Shown: positions 51,001 to 60,395, numbered from the stretch's first letter. The stretch is DNA of 64,000 nt from an uncultured Clostridia bacterium (GCA_947589235.1 CANQAX010000001.1:1-64000), one strand, 5' to 3'. The notes: generated by a model from the sequence alone, not told the origin. Translations and numbers: made by a program.

Positions 51001-51770
51001 CTTCCGATCTCGTCCCTTGCCTCCATGTATTCGTCGAATGCCGAGGCGAGGACGGGGTCGTCGAACTTCACCGCGTCGATGGTGGTGAGGAAGGTGGTGT
51101 GGCGGCAGTGATCGGACCAATAGGTGTCGATCATGCGGATCTCGGTGAGGGTGGGATCTCTCCCCTCCTTCATGAAGTAGCTTTGGCAGAACGCGACGTC
51201 GTCCTCGTCCATTGCGAGGGCGTACTGCTTCACGAATGCGGCGAGCCCCGCGCGGTCGAGCTGCAAGAACCCGTGGAGCACGGGAACCTCCCCGGGGACG
51301 GGGTGCGCGATCTTGAGCGTTTCGGGGAGTTCAAAGGACGCCTCGCGGCTCTCGACGGGGTTGATGACGTACCGCTTGATCGCGGCGAGCTCCTCCTCCG
51401 TCACGTCGCCGTACACCGCATACAGCTTTGCCGTGCGGATGACGGGGCGCTCCCCCTGCGAGATGAGCTGAATGCACTGCGCCGCGCTGTCCGCCCGCTG
51501 GTCGAACTGACCGGGGAGATACTCCACCGCGAACGCATGCGCGCCCGAAAGGTCGATGTTTTCCGTCGCCCTGTCCATCTGCGGCTCGGAAAAGACGGTG
51601 CGCACGCAGCGGTCGAAGAGCGGCTTCTCGATGTCCTCGGCGTCGTAGCGGTTGATGACGCGGACGCGCTCTACCCCCCCGATCTCCAACAGCTCGCGGC
51701 AATCGGAGAGGAGCGTCCTCGCCTCGTGGTCGAACCCTTCCTTTTTCTCGACGTAAATTCTGTAAACCAT
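48090..51770 (-). CDS. purL: Phosphoribosylformylglycinamidine synthase, long single-chain form
   Basis: 1226 aa with synthetase ('[11 protein letters not shown]') and C-terminal glutaminase ('[16 protein letters not shown]', '[12 protein letters not shown]'); start [10 protein letters not shown] at 51770. Confidence 0.96.
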   Translation of the reverse strand: MVYRIYVEKKEGFDHEARTLLSDCRELLEIGGVERVRVINRYDAEDIEKPLFDRCVRTVFSEPQMDRATENIDLSGAHAFAVEYLPGQFDQRADSAAQCIQLISQGERPVIRTAKLYAVYGDVTEEELAAIKRYVINPVESREASFELPETLKIAHPVPGEVPVLHGFLQLDRAGLAAFVKQYALAMDEDDVAFCQSYFMKEGRDPTLTEIRMIDTYWSDHCRHTTFLTTIDAVKFDDPVLASAFDEYMEARDEIGRKKPVNLMDIGTIACKLLKKRGMLQKLDESEEINACTVKIKVTVDGKEEDWLLLFKNETHNHPTEIEPFGGAATCIGGAIRDPLSGRSYVYAAMRVTGAANPLRPVKETMKGKLPQRKLVTTAAAGYSSYGNQIGLATGQVDEMYHEGYAAKRLEIGAVIAATPEQNVRREVPAAGDKVILLGGRTGRDGCGGATGSSKSHTLESLTHCGAEVQKGNAPEERKLQRLFRNGEAMRLIKRCNDFGAGGVSVAIGELADGLDIDLDLVPKKYDGLDGTELAISESQERMAVVVEADKAEAFVALAEAENLEATVVAEVTEEPRLKMRWNGKTIVDVSREFLNSNGAEKHVSVHAAPTAPYERETPKDFREGYLALASDLNVCSKRGLAERFDSTIGAGTVLMPFGGKYQLTPPQAMVHLVSVEKGHTDTVSYMAWGGNPYIAEKSPYHGAYLAVVESVSKLIATGAEFSDVYLSFQEYFLRLGRDPERWGIPLSALLGAFKAQKELGVAAIGGKDSMSGTFEHIDVPPTLVSFAVTTGRAGEVVSPEFKGAGHPVVLIEPEYEGGVPVTASLLQTFSLVTRLMREGKVYSAFTPLFGGIAEGVLKSCFGNGVGFEYADATADIFGYKYGAFVLELHEGVSAGKLLGKTIEEPVIRGAGQEISLAELGMRYEGKLEPVYACNIPAPARKVKNETFGGRSSYAPAVRTAKPKVLLPVFPGTNCEYDTAKAFSDAGAEPEIFVIRNRTSEEVARSAEQFASLVRESNIVFIPGGFSGGDEPDGSGKFITAFFRGAAVREAVEELLGRRDGLMGGICNGFQALVKLGLVPYGKIVETDENCPTLTYNDIGRHQSRIVRVRVASAKSPWLAGVKAGDEFLVPISHGEGRFVAPDGLIEQLAANGQIMTQYVDLNGNATMDVRFNPNGSADAVEGILSPDGRIFGKMGHSERKGAGLYRNVPGNYDMKLFESAVKYFK

Positions 51771-51786
51771 ATTCAGTCTCCGGGAT

Positions 51787-53055
51787 TCAGTCTCCGAGCG
51801 CGGCAAGGGCACGCTTGCCGATGTCCGCGCGCTTATATGCGTTTCCGAAGCGGACGGTGTCCGCGAGCGCGTAGGCGCCCTTCACGGCTTCTTCGAGCGT
51901 GGGCGCGGTGCTCACGCACCCCAGCACCCTTCCGCCCGAAGTGACGAGCTTTCCGCCCTCGAGGCGGGCGCCCGCGACAAAGATCTCCCCCTTCTTCCGC
52001 TTGGGAAGGGTAATTTCGTACCCCGTCTTGTACTTTTGGGGGTATCCGTCGGAGGCGAGGACGACGCAGCACGCGGCGCCCGAGGAGAATTTCACCTCCG
52101 TTTCTGCGAGCGTTCCGTTCCTGCACGCGAGCATGATCTTCAGAAGATCGCTCTCAAGAAGGGGCAGGACGACCTGCGTCTCGGGGTCGCCGAAGCGGCA
52201 GTTGTATTCGATGACCTTGGGACCGTTCGGGGTGAGCATGAGCCCGAAATAGAGGCAGCCGCGGAAGGTGCGCCCCTCCGCCTTCATCGCGCGGATGGTG
52301 GGAAGGAAAATTTCCCTCATACACTGCTCCGCGATCTTCTCGGTATAGTAGGGATTGGGCGCCACCGTGCCCATTCCGCCCGTGTTGGGACCTTCGTCCC
52401 CCGTCCGCGCGCGCTTGTGATCCATCGAGGAAACCATGGGGACGACGACGTTTCCGTCCGTGAACGAGAGGACGGAGACCTCGGGACCGGTCAGAAATTC
52501 CTCGACGAGAATGCGGCTCCCACTCTCGCCGAAGATCTTGTCGATCATCATGTCCTTGACGGCGACTTCGGCTTCCCCGAAGCTGTTCACGATGACGGCG
52601 CCCTTGCCGAGCGCGAGCCCGTCCGCCTTGACGACGGCGGGATAGCCGCACGTGCGGAGGTAGGCGAGCGCCTCGTCCGCCTCGGTGAACACGCGGCTCT
52701 CCGCCGTCGGAATGCCGTACTTTTTCATGAGCTCCTTGGAGAACACCTTGCTCCCCTCGATGACGGCGGCGTTTTTACTCGGTCCGAAGCAGGGCACGCC
52801 GAGCTCTTCCAGCCTGTCCACGAGCCCCATGCAGAGGGGGTCGTCGGGCGTGACGACGGCGAAGTCGGGCTTCTTTTCCTTGGCGAAGGCGACGATGCCC
52901 GCAAGGTCGGTCGCCTTGACGGGATAGCACTCCGCGTCGGCGGCGATCCCGCCGTTCCCGGGCAGACACCAGATCTTCCCGCAATCCTTGCTCTTTTTCA
53001 GCGTCTTGATGACGGCGTGCTCTCTTCCCCCGCCGCCGATGACCAGAATGTTCAT
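51787..53055 (-). CDS. purD: Phosphoribosylamine--glycine ligase
   Basis: 'MNILVIGGGGREHAVIKTL', ATP-grasp 'GFGDPETQVVLPLL'-type motif. Confidence 0.97.
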   Translation of the reverse strand: MNILVIGGGGREHAVIKTLKKSKDCGKIWCLPGNGGIAADAECYPVKATDLAGIVAFAKEKKPDFAVVTPDDPLCMGLVDRLEELGVPCFGPSKNAAVIEGSKVFSKELMKKYGIPTAESRVFTEADEALAYLRTCGYPAVVKADGLALGKGAVIVNSFGEAEVAVKDMMIDKIFGESGSRILVEEFLTGPEVSVLSFTDGNVVVPMVSSMDHKRARTGDEGPNTGGMGTVAPNPYYTEKIAEQCMREIFLPTIRAMKAEGRTFRGCLYFGLMLTPNGPKVIEYNCRFGDPETQVVLPLLESDLLKIMLACRNGTLAETEVKFSSGAACCVVLASDGYPQKYKTGYEITLPKRKKGEIFVAGARLEGGKLVTSGGRVLGCVSTAPTLEEAVKGAYALADTVRFGNAYKRADIGKRALAALGD

Positions 53056-53104
53056 ATCTTTTCTCCCGAAATCGGTTTCTTGACTTCCTTTGTTCCGTTG
53101 CTTC

Positions 53105-53215
53105 CGTGTGGGAATAGGTTCCCCTTTTTCGGCTCCGTTGTGGGGATAGGCTCCCCTTTTTCGGCTCCGTTGTGGGGATAGGCTCCCCTTTTTCGGCTCC
53201 GTTGTGGGGATAGGG
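53105..53215. repeat. 32-bp tandem repeat upstream of purD
   Basis: GTTGTGGGGATAGGCTCCCCTTTTTCGGCTCC, period 32 (starts near 53137, 53169, 53201), about 3.3 copies; period not a multiple of 3. Confidence 0.9.
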
Positions 53216-53930
53216 GCGGACCCCCTCCCCTACCCCTCCCCCTGACGCAGGGGGAGGGCAAGTTGAGGTATCGGTTTGCTCGCGTCGCCCCCCCCTATCG
53301 CGCCAAAGCGCGACACGAGGAGCATAGCGACGAAGTACCCCCCCTCCGGTGGAGAGGTGGAGCGGCGCACCATGTTCAGCAGCCCAGTGGGCTGTGAACG
53401 CGCCGCGACAGGAGCGCGGAAGGCGCGACGGGGATTCGGCGGTCCCTGCCGCCGAATCGCCCGTAAGAGCGGGGGTGGGCTGGATTAGCGAAACGGCGTA
53501 TGATAGTGTCATGTCGAGCGTAGTCGAGACATCTATTCCTTATTATCACAACCGATTTCTGCATTATTGAGCATAGATTTCTCGACTTCGCTCGCTTTAC
53601 GCTCGCTTCGCTCGAAATGACAACCCGTGTAGCTCATGTGCTACTCTGCTCCGCTACTTCGCCTGCGGCTCGTGCGCCGCTACGCGTCGTCGAAATGACA
53701 AATCCCCGCAATTCGCTCGCGTTCAGTTCCTCATACCGAGCCCGAAGGGCGAGCGTATCCGTGAGTATAAGATTCACTCGGCTCCTTGCGGAGCATACTT
53801 CGCCTGCGGCTCGTGCGCCGCTACGCGTCGTCGAAATGACAAATCCCCGCGATTCGCTCGCGTTAGACCTTGCCCATCCCCATCCGTCCCGGCTTACGCC
53901 GTGCCACCTTCCCCTTCCCGAGGAAGGGTA
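53216..53930. repeat. Mosaic intergenic repeat island inside the pur operon
   Basis: Contains CCCTCCCCCTGACGCAGGGGGAGGG; 'CTATCGCGCCAAAGCGCGACACGAGGAGC'; TGTCATGTCGAGCGTAGTCGAGACATCT...GATTTCTCGACTTCGCTC; two copies of GCCTGCGGCTCGTGCGCCGCTACGCGTCGTCGAAATGACA, all shared with 61340..62435 or 1..4605. Confidence 0.85.
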
Positions 53931-53948
53931 AGGCTTTCGCTCGTTTCC

Positions 53949-53985
53949 TCACGGAAATTCTTTTCCCCGAAAAGAATTTCGTGAA
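53949..53985 (-). other. Long hairpin just downstream of the AICAR transformylase gene
   Basis: TTCACGAAATTCTTTTC-GGG-GAAAAGAATTTCCGTGA; no U-tract. Confidence 0.6.
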
Positions 53986-53990
53986 CTTTT

Positions 53991-55175
53991 TCAGTGATGG
54001 AACAGTCTCATTCCCGTGAAGCACATCACCATGTCGTGGGCGTCGGCGGCTTCGATGACGAGGTCGTCGCGGACGCTTCCGCCCGGCTCGGCGACGTACG
54101 AGACGCCGCTCCTATATGCTCTTTCGATGTTGTCGGAGAAGGGGAAGAACGCGTCGCTGCCCAAGGAGACGCCCGTGATCTTCGCAAGGTATTCCGCCTT
54201 CTCCTCTCGGGTGAAGGGCTCGGGGCGCACCTTGAAGTTGTTGCGCCATACCCCGTCACCCAAGACTTCCTCATAGTCGTCGGAGAGGTACAGGTCGATG
54301 ATGTTGTTCTTTTCGGGTCTGCCGACGCCGTCCGCAAACTGAAGGGACAGCACCTTTTCGTGGCGGCGAAGGTGCCAGAGGTCCGCCTTCTGCGCCGCGA
54401 GCCGCGTGCAATGGATGCGCGACTGCTGCCCCGCGCCCACGCCGATCGCCTGCCCGTCGGCGGCGAAGCACACCGAATTGGACTGCGTGTACTTGAGCGT
54501 GATGAGTGAGATGATGAGGTCGGTCGCCTTGTCCGCGGGAAGGTCCTTGTTCTTCGTGACGATATTTTGAAGGAGCTCCCTGTCGATTTTGAAGTTGTTG
54601 CGCCCCTGCTCGAAGGTCACGCCGAACACCTGCTTGCGCTCGACGGGTTCGGGAACGTAGTCCCTGTCGATCTTCACGATGTTGTATGCCCCCTTGCGCT
54701 TCTCCTTCAGAATGGCGAGCGCCTTGGGGGAATAGGCGGGCGCGATGATGCCGTCCGAGACCTCGCGGGCGATGATCTTCGCCGTCGTCTCGTCGCACTC
54801 GTCGGAGAGGGCGATCCAGTCGCCGAACGAGGACATGCGGTCCGTCCCCCGCGCCCTTGCATAGGCGCAGGCGAGAGGACTGTCGTCCAGCCCCTCGATG
54901 TCGTCGACGAAGCACGCCTTCTTGAGGTCTTGCGGGAGCTTTTTGCCCACGGCGGCGGAAGTCGGCGAGACGTGCTTGAAGCTCGTCGCCGCGCACAGAC
55001 CCGTGTTCTCCCTGATCTCCTTCACGAGCTGCCACGAGTTGAACGCGTCGAGGAAGTTGATGTAGCCCGGTCTCCCGTTCAAAATTTCAACGGGAAGGTC
55101 CCTTCCGTCCGCCATGAAGATGCGGGCGGGCTTTTGGTTGGGATTGCAGCCGTATTTGAGCTGAAATTCGTTCAT
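53991..55175 (-). CDS. Stand-alone AICAR transformylase (PurH C-terminal-type domain, no MGS/IMPCH domain)
   Basis: 'LKYGCNPNQKPARIF', 'GRPGYINFLDAFNSWQLVKE', 'AATSFKHVSPTSAAVG', 'YTQSNSVCFAADGQAIGVGAGQQSRIHCTRLA'; ATG at 55175. Confidence 0.93.
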   Translation of the reverse strand: MNEFQLKYGCNPNQKPARIFMADGRDLPVEILNGRPGYINFLDAFNSWQLVKEIRENTGLCAATSFKHVSPTSAAVGKKLPQDLKKACFVDDIEGLDDSPLACAYARARGTDRMSSFGDWIALSDECDETTAKIIAREVSDGIIAPAYSPKALAILKEKRKGAYNIVKIDRDYVPEPVERKQVFGVTFEQGRNNFKIDRELLQNIVTKNKDLPADKATDLIISLITLKYTQSNSVCFAADGQAIGVGAGQQSRIHCTRLAAQKADLWHLRRHEKVLSLQFADGVGRPEKNNIIDLYLSDDYEEVLGDGVWRNNFKVRPEPFTREEKAEYLAKITGVSLGSDAFFPFSDNIERAYRSGVSYVAEPGGSVRDDLVIEAADAHDMVMCFTGMRLFHH

Positions 55176-55186
55176 ATCCGCCCCCC

Positions 55187-55909
55187 TTATTTCCTGTATT
55201 TGTTGAGGAGCACGCTCTCCGTCTCCCCCGTGCGCAGATCGACGGCGCGGCAATAGAGCGAGATCTTGTTGTCGGCGTCGAGATTTTCCCAGATCTCGGA
55301 GGCGATCGCCTTGATGTCGTTGCCGAGCCTGACGCGCTCGGGTTCGCCCTCGAAGGAGGGAAGGGGGTTCCCGTCCCTCCTGTACGTGTGAATGTAATGC
55401 CCCGTGCCGTTTTCGGGCTCGAAGCAGAAGAAGAAGCGCTCGCACTTCTTGCCCTTGCCGTCCGCGCACTTCAGAACGGACATCTCATAGGTGTAGTCCG
55501 AGACCCTCTTCCCGAGGTGCAGAACGGCGCTGATGCGGGGCGTATAGTTGGGGGAATCGGGCTCGAACGTGCGCCCCATGAGCGCATGGCGGAAGCAATG
55601 CCCGCCCTTTAAGGACTGCTCGATGCTGTCCGTCTGGTCGCCGTTCGTGACGATGATGTCCTTCCCCACGACTTTGACGGGCGAATAGATGATGAGGGAG
55701 GGGTCCTCGACCTTGGAGGCGTCGAAGGGCTCCGTCTTTACCTCGTCGCCATAGCATGCGAACACGCGGTTGCGGGAATTGGCGCTCCTGCCCATGATGA
55801 AGTAGGCAAAGACCGCCTTCTTTCCGTCCGACGTCTTTCCGACGACGATCCCCCTGCCGGGATAGCTGCACGCACCCATGGCGCGCGCGAGAGATTTTCT
55901 TTGGCTCAT
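55187..55909 (-). CDS. purO: IMP cyclohydrolase, PurO-like family
   Basis: 'YPGRGIVVGKTSDGKKAVFAYFIMGRSANSRNRVF', 'DPSLIIYSPVKV', 'TNGDQTDSI'; next to stand-alone AICAR transformylase. Confidence 0.88.
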   Translation of the reverse strand: MSQRKSLARAMGACSYPGRGIVVGKTSDGKKAVFAYFIMGRSANSRNRVFACYGDEVKTEPFDASKVEDPSLIIYSPVKVVGKDIIVTNGDQTDSIEQSLKGGHCFRHALMGRTFEPDSPNYTPRISAVLHLGKRVSDYTYEMSVLKCADGKGKKCERFFFCFEPENGTGHYIHTYRRDGNPLPSFEGEPERVRLGNDIKAIASEIWENLDADNKISLYCRAVDLRTGETESVLLNKYRK

Positions 55910-56514
55910 ATCCTTTCTCCTTTGAGTTTTTTACACACGTTCTCGATAGCCTGCGGGTAGATGATCCACTCCGCCTCGCGCATGACGCGCTGCTGGAGTA
56001 CTTCGGGGGTGTCCCCCTCCCTCACTTCGACCGCCTTCTGGGCGATGATGGGTCCGCCGTCGCATTCCTCGGTGACATAGTGCACCGTGGCGCCCGTCAC
56101 CTTCACGCCGCGGGCGAGCACCGCCTCGTGGACGTGAAGCCCGTACATTCCCACCCCGCCGAAGCTCGGCAAAAGGGCGGGATGAATGTTGACGATCCTC
56201 CCCTCGTATTCCTTCACGAAGGCGGGCGAGAGCACCGTCATGAATCCCGCGAGCACGACGAGCCCGATCTCATGCCCCTTCAATGCGGCAAGAATGGCGG
56301 CTTCGCGCTCGGCGCGGGGATAGTCCCGCTTGTCGAACACGGCGGTCTCGACGTTGAAATTTTTCGCGCGCTCGAGGGCGTATGCTTCCCTGCTGTCGGC
56401 GACGACGAGGACGACCTGCCCGTGGGGAAGGTTCCCCGCGCGCGCGGCGTCCAAGATCGCCTGTAAATTGGTTCCGCCGCCCGAACAGAGGACGGCGATG
56501 CGGACGGCGCTCAT
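55906..56514 (-). CDS. purN: Phosphoribosylglycinamide formyltransferase
   Basis: 'IAVLCSGGGTNLQAILDA', 'VVLAGFMTVLSPAFVKEYEGRIVNIHPALLPSFGG'; 4-bp overlaps with neighbours. Confidence 0.96.
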   Translation of the reverse strand: MSAVRIAVLCSGGGTNLQAILDAARAGNLPHGQVVLVVADSREAYALERAKNFNVETAVFDKRDYPRAEREAAILAALKGHEIGLVVLAGFMTVLSPAFVKEYEGRIVNIHPALLPSFGGVGMYGLHVHEAVLARGVKVTGATVHYVTEECDGGPIIAQKAVEVREGDTPEVLQQRVMREAEWIIYPQAIENVCKKLKGERI

Positions 56515-57545
56515 GCAATCTCCACGCCGTCGCCCCTGACGATCTTCCCGAGGACGTATGCCTCGGTGCCGTTGTCGCGGAGCACTTCCAGCGCGGTCTT
56601 GACATCCTTTTCGGCGACGACGACGCTCATTCCGACCCCCATGTTGAAGGTATTGAACATGTCGTGCTCCGAGATGTTCCCGATTTTTTGAATGAGCGGG
56701 AATATGGCGGGCGTCTTTACGTCCCTCTTTTCGATCCGCACGCCGAGCCCCTTGGGAAGGGAGCGGGGCATGTTCTCATAGAATCCGCCGCCCGTGATGT
56801 GCGAGACGCCCTTCACGTTCACCCGCCCGAAGAGGGCGAGCATGGGCTTGACATAGATCGCCGTCGGCTCGAGGAGGACTTCCCCGAGAGACTTCCCGCC
56901 GAGCTCCTTCACGGGGGCCTTCAGGTCGGCGTGCTCGATGTCGAACACCTTCCGCACGAGGGAGAACCCGTTGGAATGTACCCCCGTCGAGGGAAGGGCG
57001 AGCATGACGTCCCCCTCCCGCATGGTGTTGACGTCGATGAGCTTCTTGCGGTCGACCGCGCCCACCGCGAAACCCGCGATGTCATAGTCGTCCTCGGGCA
57101 TGGTGCCGGGATGTTCCGCCGTTTCGCCCCCGACGAGGCGGCAGCCCGCGCGCACGCAGCCCTCGGCGACGCCGCCCACGATGTCCGCGATCTTCTCGGG
57201 AATGTTCTTTCCGCAGGCGATGTAGTCGAGGAAGAAGAGCGGCTTGGCGCCGCAACAGACGATGTCGTTCACGCACATGGCGACGCAGTCGATGCCGATG
57301 GTGTCGTGCCTGCCGAGCAGTTGGGCGATGCGCAGCTTGGTGCCGACGCCGTCCGTGCCCGAGACGAGCACGGGCTCCTCCATTCCCGCGACGTCGAGGG
57401 GAAACAGCCCCCCGAAGCCGCCGATGACCTCTTCCCCCTCGGGAACGGTGCGGGCGACGTGCTTTTTCATGAGTTCCACCGCGCGATATCCCGCGGTGAT
57501 GTCCACGCCCGCCTTCTTGTAGCTTTCCGAATAACTTTTCTCCAT
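56511..57545 (-). CDS. purM: Phosphoribosylformylglycinamidine cyclo-ligase
   Basis: 'YKKAGVDITAGYRAVELMKKHV', 'LVSGTDGVGTKLRIA'; start MEKSYSESYKK at 57545. Confidence 0.97.
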   Translation of the reverse strand: MEKSYSESYKKAGVDITAGYRAVELMKKHVARTVPEGEEVIGGFGGLFPLDVAGMEEPVLVSGTDGVGTKLRIAQLLGRHDTIGIDCVAMCVNDIVCCGAKPLFFLDYIACGKNIPEKIADIVGGVAEGCVRAGCRLVGGETAEHPGTMPEDDYDIAGFAVGAVDRKKLIDVNTMREGDVMLALPSTGVHSNGFSLVRKVFDIEHADLKAPVKELGGKSLGEVLLEPTAIYVKPMLALFGRVNVKGVSHITGGGFYENMPRSLPKGLGVRIEKRDVKTPAIFPLIQKIGNISEHDMFNTFNMGVGMSVVVAEKDVKTALEVLRDNGTEAYVLGKIVRGDGVEIA

Positions 57546-57567
57546 TTTGGGTCTCCCGCTTGCGGAC

Positions 57568-59007
57568 TTATCTGTTCTTGAATTTCGGATTTTCCGAGAT
57601 GGGGCGCTCGAACCTGTTCTTCGCGCTCGCGACGGGCGCCTCGGTCGGATAGTTGCCGTCGAAGCAAGCCGTGCAGAACCCCGTGCCGTCGCCGCCCGTG
57701 AGGAAGGCGACATCTGCGAGGTCGAGGTATCCGACGCTGTCCGCCCCGATGATCTCGGCGATCTCGGGCACGGAGTGATGGCAGGCGATGAGGTTATCCC
57801 GCGAGTCGATATCCGTCCCGTAATAGCACGGGTTGAGGAAGGCGGGAGCGGAGGAGAGCATGTGGACTTCCTTGGCGCCCGCGTTGCGGAGCATGTGGAC
57901 GATGCGCGCGCACGTCGTGCCGCGGACGATGCTGTCGTCCACGAGAATGACGCGCTTGCCGTCGATTGCCGAGCGGAGCACGTTCAGCTTGATGCGCACC
58001 CTGTCCTCGCGCGCCGCCTGACCGGGGGCGATGAACGTCCTTCCGATGTACTTATTCTTGATGAACCCGATGGCGTACGGAATGCCCGAAGCCTCCGCAT
58101 AGCCGTAGGCGGCGTCGAGCCCCGAATCGGGGACACCCACGACGACGTCGGCGTCGATCTTGTACTTCCGCGCGAGGAACCGCCCCGCCTGCTTTCTCGC
58201 CTCGTGGACGGACTTCCCCTCGATGACGGAATCGGGGCGGGCGATGTACAGGTACTCGAACACGCAGAGGCTCTTCTTCCCGCCGCAGTGCGAGCGGTCG
58301 CTCTTGAGCCCGTCCCGCGTGATGACGAGCATCTCGCCGGGGTCGAGCTCGCGGACGAGTTTCACGCCGATGGCGTCGAGCGCGCAGCTCTCGGAGGCGA
58401 CGACGTAGGCGCCGTCCTCCCTCTGCCCGTAGCAGAGCGGGTGGAAGCCGTGCGGGTCGCGCGCGGCGATGAGCTTGGAGGGAGACATCACGACGAGGGA
58501 ATACGCCCCCTTCAGCCTGTCCATCGCGCCGAGCACCGCCTCCTCGATGGAGCGGGACTTCACGCGCTCCTTGGTGATGATGTAGGAGATGACCTCGGTG
58601 TCGGTGGTCGTGTGGAAGATGCTCCCCTCGTTCTCGAGCTCGCTGCGGAGCTCGTACGAATTGACGAGGTTGCCGTTGTGCGCGAGCGCCATGTTGCCCT
58701 TTAAGTGGTTGACGACGATGGGCTGGGCGTTCTCCCGCCCGCCGCACCCCGTGGTGGAGTAGCGGACGTGCCCTATCGCCATGTTGCCCTTCCCGAGGCG
58801 GGCGAGGTTGTCCGCCGTGAACACGTCGTTGACGAGCCCCTCGTCCTTGTAGGAAGTGAACACGCCGTCGTCGTTGACGACGATGCCCGCCGATTCCTGC
58901 CCGCGGTGCTGGAGCGCGAAGAGCGCATAATAGGCGGTGGAGGCGACGTCCTGCTTTTCGGGCGCGAAGATCCCGAACACGCCGCATTCTTCATGAACCT
59001 GTGACAT
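57568..59007 (-). CDS. purF: Amidophosphoribosyltransferase
   Basis: N-terminal nucleophile 'ECGVFGIFAPE', 'LQHRGQESAGI', PRPP motif 'VILVDDSIVRGTT'. Confidence 0.97.
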   Translation of the reverse strand: MSQVHEECGVFGIFAPEKQDVASTAYYALFALQHRGQESAGIVVNDDGVFTSYKDEGLVNDVFTADNLARLGKGNMAIGHVRYSTTGCGGRENAQPIVVNHLKGNMALAHNGNLVNSYELRSELENEGSIFHTTTDTEVISYIITKERVKSRSIEEAVLGAMDRLKGAYSLVVMSPSKLIAARDPHGFHPLCYGQREDGAYVVASESCALDAIGVKLVRELDPGEMLVITRDGLKSDRSHCGGKKSLCVFEYLYIARPDSVIEGKSVHEARKQAGRFLARKYKIDADVVVGVPDSGLDAAYGYAEASGIPYAIGFIKNKYIGRTFIAPGQAAREDRVRIKLNVLRSAIDGKRVILVDDSIVRGTTCARIVHMLRNAGAKEVHMLSSAPAFLNPCYYGTDIDSRDNLIACHHSVPEIAEIIGADSVGYLDLADVAFLTGGDGTGFCTACFDGNYPTEAPVASAKNRFERPISENPKFKNR

Positions 59008-59040
59008 ATTTTTTCTCCATTCGGGTCCGCGGGGGGCGGA

Positions 59041-59751
59041 TCACTTTCCCGTAACTCTCGCGAAGATCTCTCTATACGCGTCCTCGACGCCGCCGAGATC
59101 GCGGCGGAAGCGGTCCTTGTCGAGCTTCTCGTTGGTCTTGGCGTCCCAGAAGCGGCAGGTGTCGGGCGAAATTTCGTCCGCGAGCACGATGGTCCCGTCG
59201 GGGAGCCGCCCGAACTCAAGCTTGAAGTCGATGAGCTTCACGCCGATGGTGAGGAAGTACTCCTTGAGGACTTCGTTTACCTTGAAGGCGTACGCCTTGA
59301 TGGTCTCGATCTCCTTCTTGCTCGCAAGATGAAGGGCGAGCGCGTGATAGGAGTTGATGAGCGGGTCATGCAGGTCGTCGTTCTTGTAGGAGAACTCGAT
59401 GGTGGGCTCGTCGAACACGATGCCCTCCTCGACGCCGTAGCGCTTGGCGAACGAGCCCGCGGAGACGTTGCGGATGATGACCTCGAGCGGCACGATCTTC
59501 ACCTTCTTCACGACGGTGTCGCGGTCGGAGAGCTCCTTCACGAAATGCGTGGGAACGCCGTGCTGTTCGAGGAGCTGCATCATCATGTTGGTCATGCGGT
59601 TGTTCACGACGCCCTTTCCGACGATGGTCCCCTTCTTGAGCCCGTCGAATGCGGTCGCGTCGTCCTTGTACGAGACGATGACAAGGTTTTGGTCGGTCGT
59701 GGCGAAAACTTTCTTCGCCTTTCCTTCATAGAGCTGCTCTTTCTTTTCCAT
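59041..59751 (-). CDS. purC: SAICAR synthase
   Basis: '[12 protein letters not shown]', '[21 protein letters not shown]', '[12 protein letters not shown]'. Confidence 0.97.
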   Translation of the reverse strand: MEKKEQLYEGKAKKVFATTDQNLVIVSYKDDATAFDGLKKGTIVGKGVVNNRMTNMMMQLLEQHGVPTHFVKELSDRDTVVKKVKIVPLEVIIRNVSAGSFAKRYGVEEGIVFDEPTIEFSYKNDDLHDPLINSYHALALHLASKKEIETIKAYAFKVNEVLKEYFLTIGVKLIDFKLEFGRLPDGTIVLADEISPDTCRFWDAKTNEKLDKDRFRRDLGGVEDAYREIFARVTGK

Positions 59752-59779
59752 GATATCCTCCTTAGATTTTCCGCTTTGT

Positions 59780-60274
59780 CTATTTGTTGTATTTCTTCAC
59801 GAGCGTCATGTCCTTGTCGAGGACCTGTGCCGCCGCGGAAGCGCGCGCACGCATGATCTTCCCCGTGAGTTCGGGGTCCTCCACCGCGAGGATCTGCGCC
59901 GCGAGATACGCCGCGTTCTTCGCGCCGTCGATCCCGACCGTGGCGACGGGGATCCCCGGGGGCATCATCACCGTGGAGAGGAGCGCGTCCATTCCGCCGA
60001 GCCCCCCGCTCTTTACGGGAATGCCGATGACGGGGAGCACGGTGTTCGCCGCGATTGCGCCCGCGAGGTGCGCCGCCATGCCCGCCGCCGCGATGATGAC
60101 GCCGAACCCGTTCTGCGCGGCATGCGTCGAGAACGCGCGCGCCTCCACCGGCGTGCGGTGCGCCGAGTATACGTGCACTTCGTAGGGGATCCCGAATTCA
60201 TCGAGCACGCCGAACGCCTTTTCGACGACGGGAAGGTCGGAATCCGAGCCCATGACGATGGCTACCTTCTTCAC
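59780..60274 (-). CDS. purE: N5-carboxyaminoimidazole ribonucleotide mutase
   Basis: '[17 protein letters not shown]', '[26 protein letters not shown]'; GTG start with RBS GGAGGTG. Confidence 0.96.
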   Translation of the reverse strand: MKKVAIVMGSDSDLPVVEKAFGVLDEFGIPYEVHVYSAHRTPVEARAFSTHAAQNGFGVIIAAAGMAAHLAGAIAANTVLPVIGIPVKSGGLGGMDALLSTVMMPPGIPVATVGIDGAKNAAYLAAQILAVEDPELTGKIMRARASAAAQVLDKDMTLVKKYNK

Positions 60275-60311
60275 GTTTCACCTCCGAAAAAGAAAAGGGG
60301 GCAGGTCTTTT

Positions 60312-60395
60312 CTACGCGAAAAAATCTGCCGTTTCAAGCGAATGTTCCGTTTGATTTCTCCGCGCCGGGCGGAAAAACACAATTGCCCTTTTCAT
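60312..60395 (-). CDS. Candidate leader peptide/uORF (27 aa: MKRAIVFFRPARRNQTEHSLETADFFA) ahead of purE
   Basis: ATG six nt after the -10 TATAAT; stop codon TAG falls within hairpin 60300-60330 (GGCAGATTTTTTCGCGTAGAAAAGACCTGCC). Confidence 0.4.
   Translation of the reverse strand: MKRAIVFFRPARRNQTEHSLETADFFA

Noticed and set aside
47610-51944. 1444-aa plus-strand ORF across fhs/purL
   Set aside because: Runs antisense through two unambiguous metabolic genes.
53105-53261. Short ORF (69 aa, minus) with 'PHNGAEKGEPIPTTEPKKG' repeats as a repeat protein
   Set aside because: It translates the 32-bp tandem array; the period is not a multiple of three, so the repeat is DNA-level, not protein-level.
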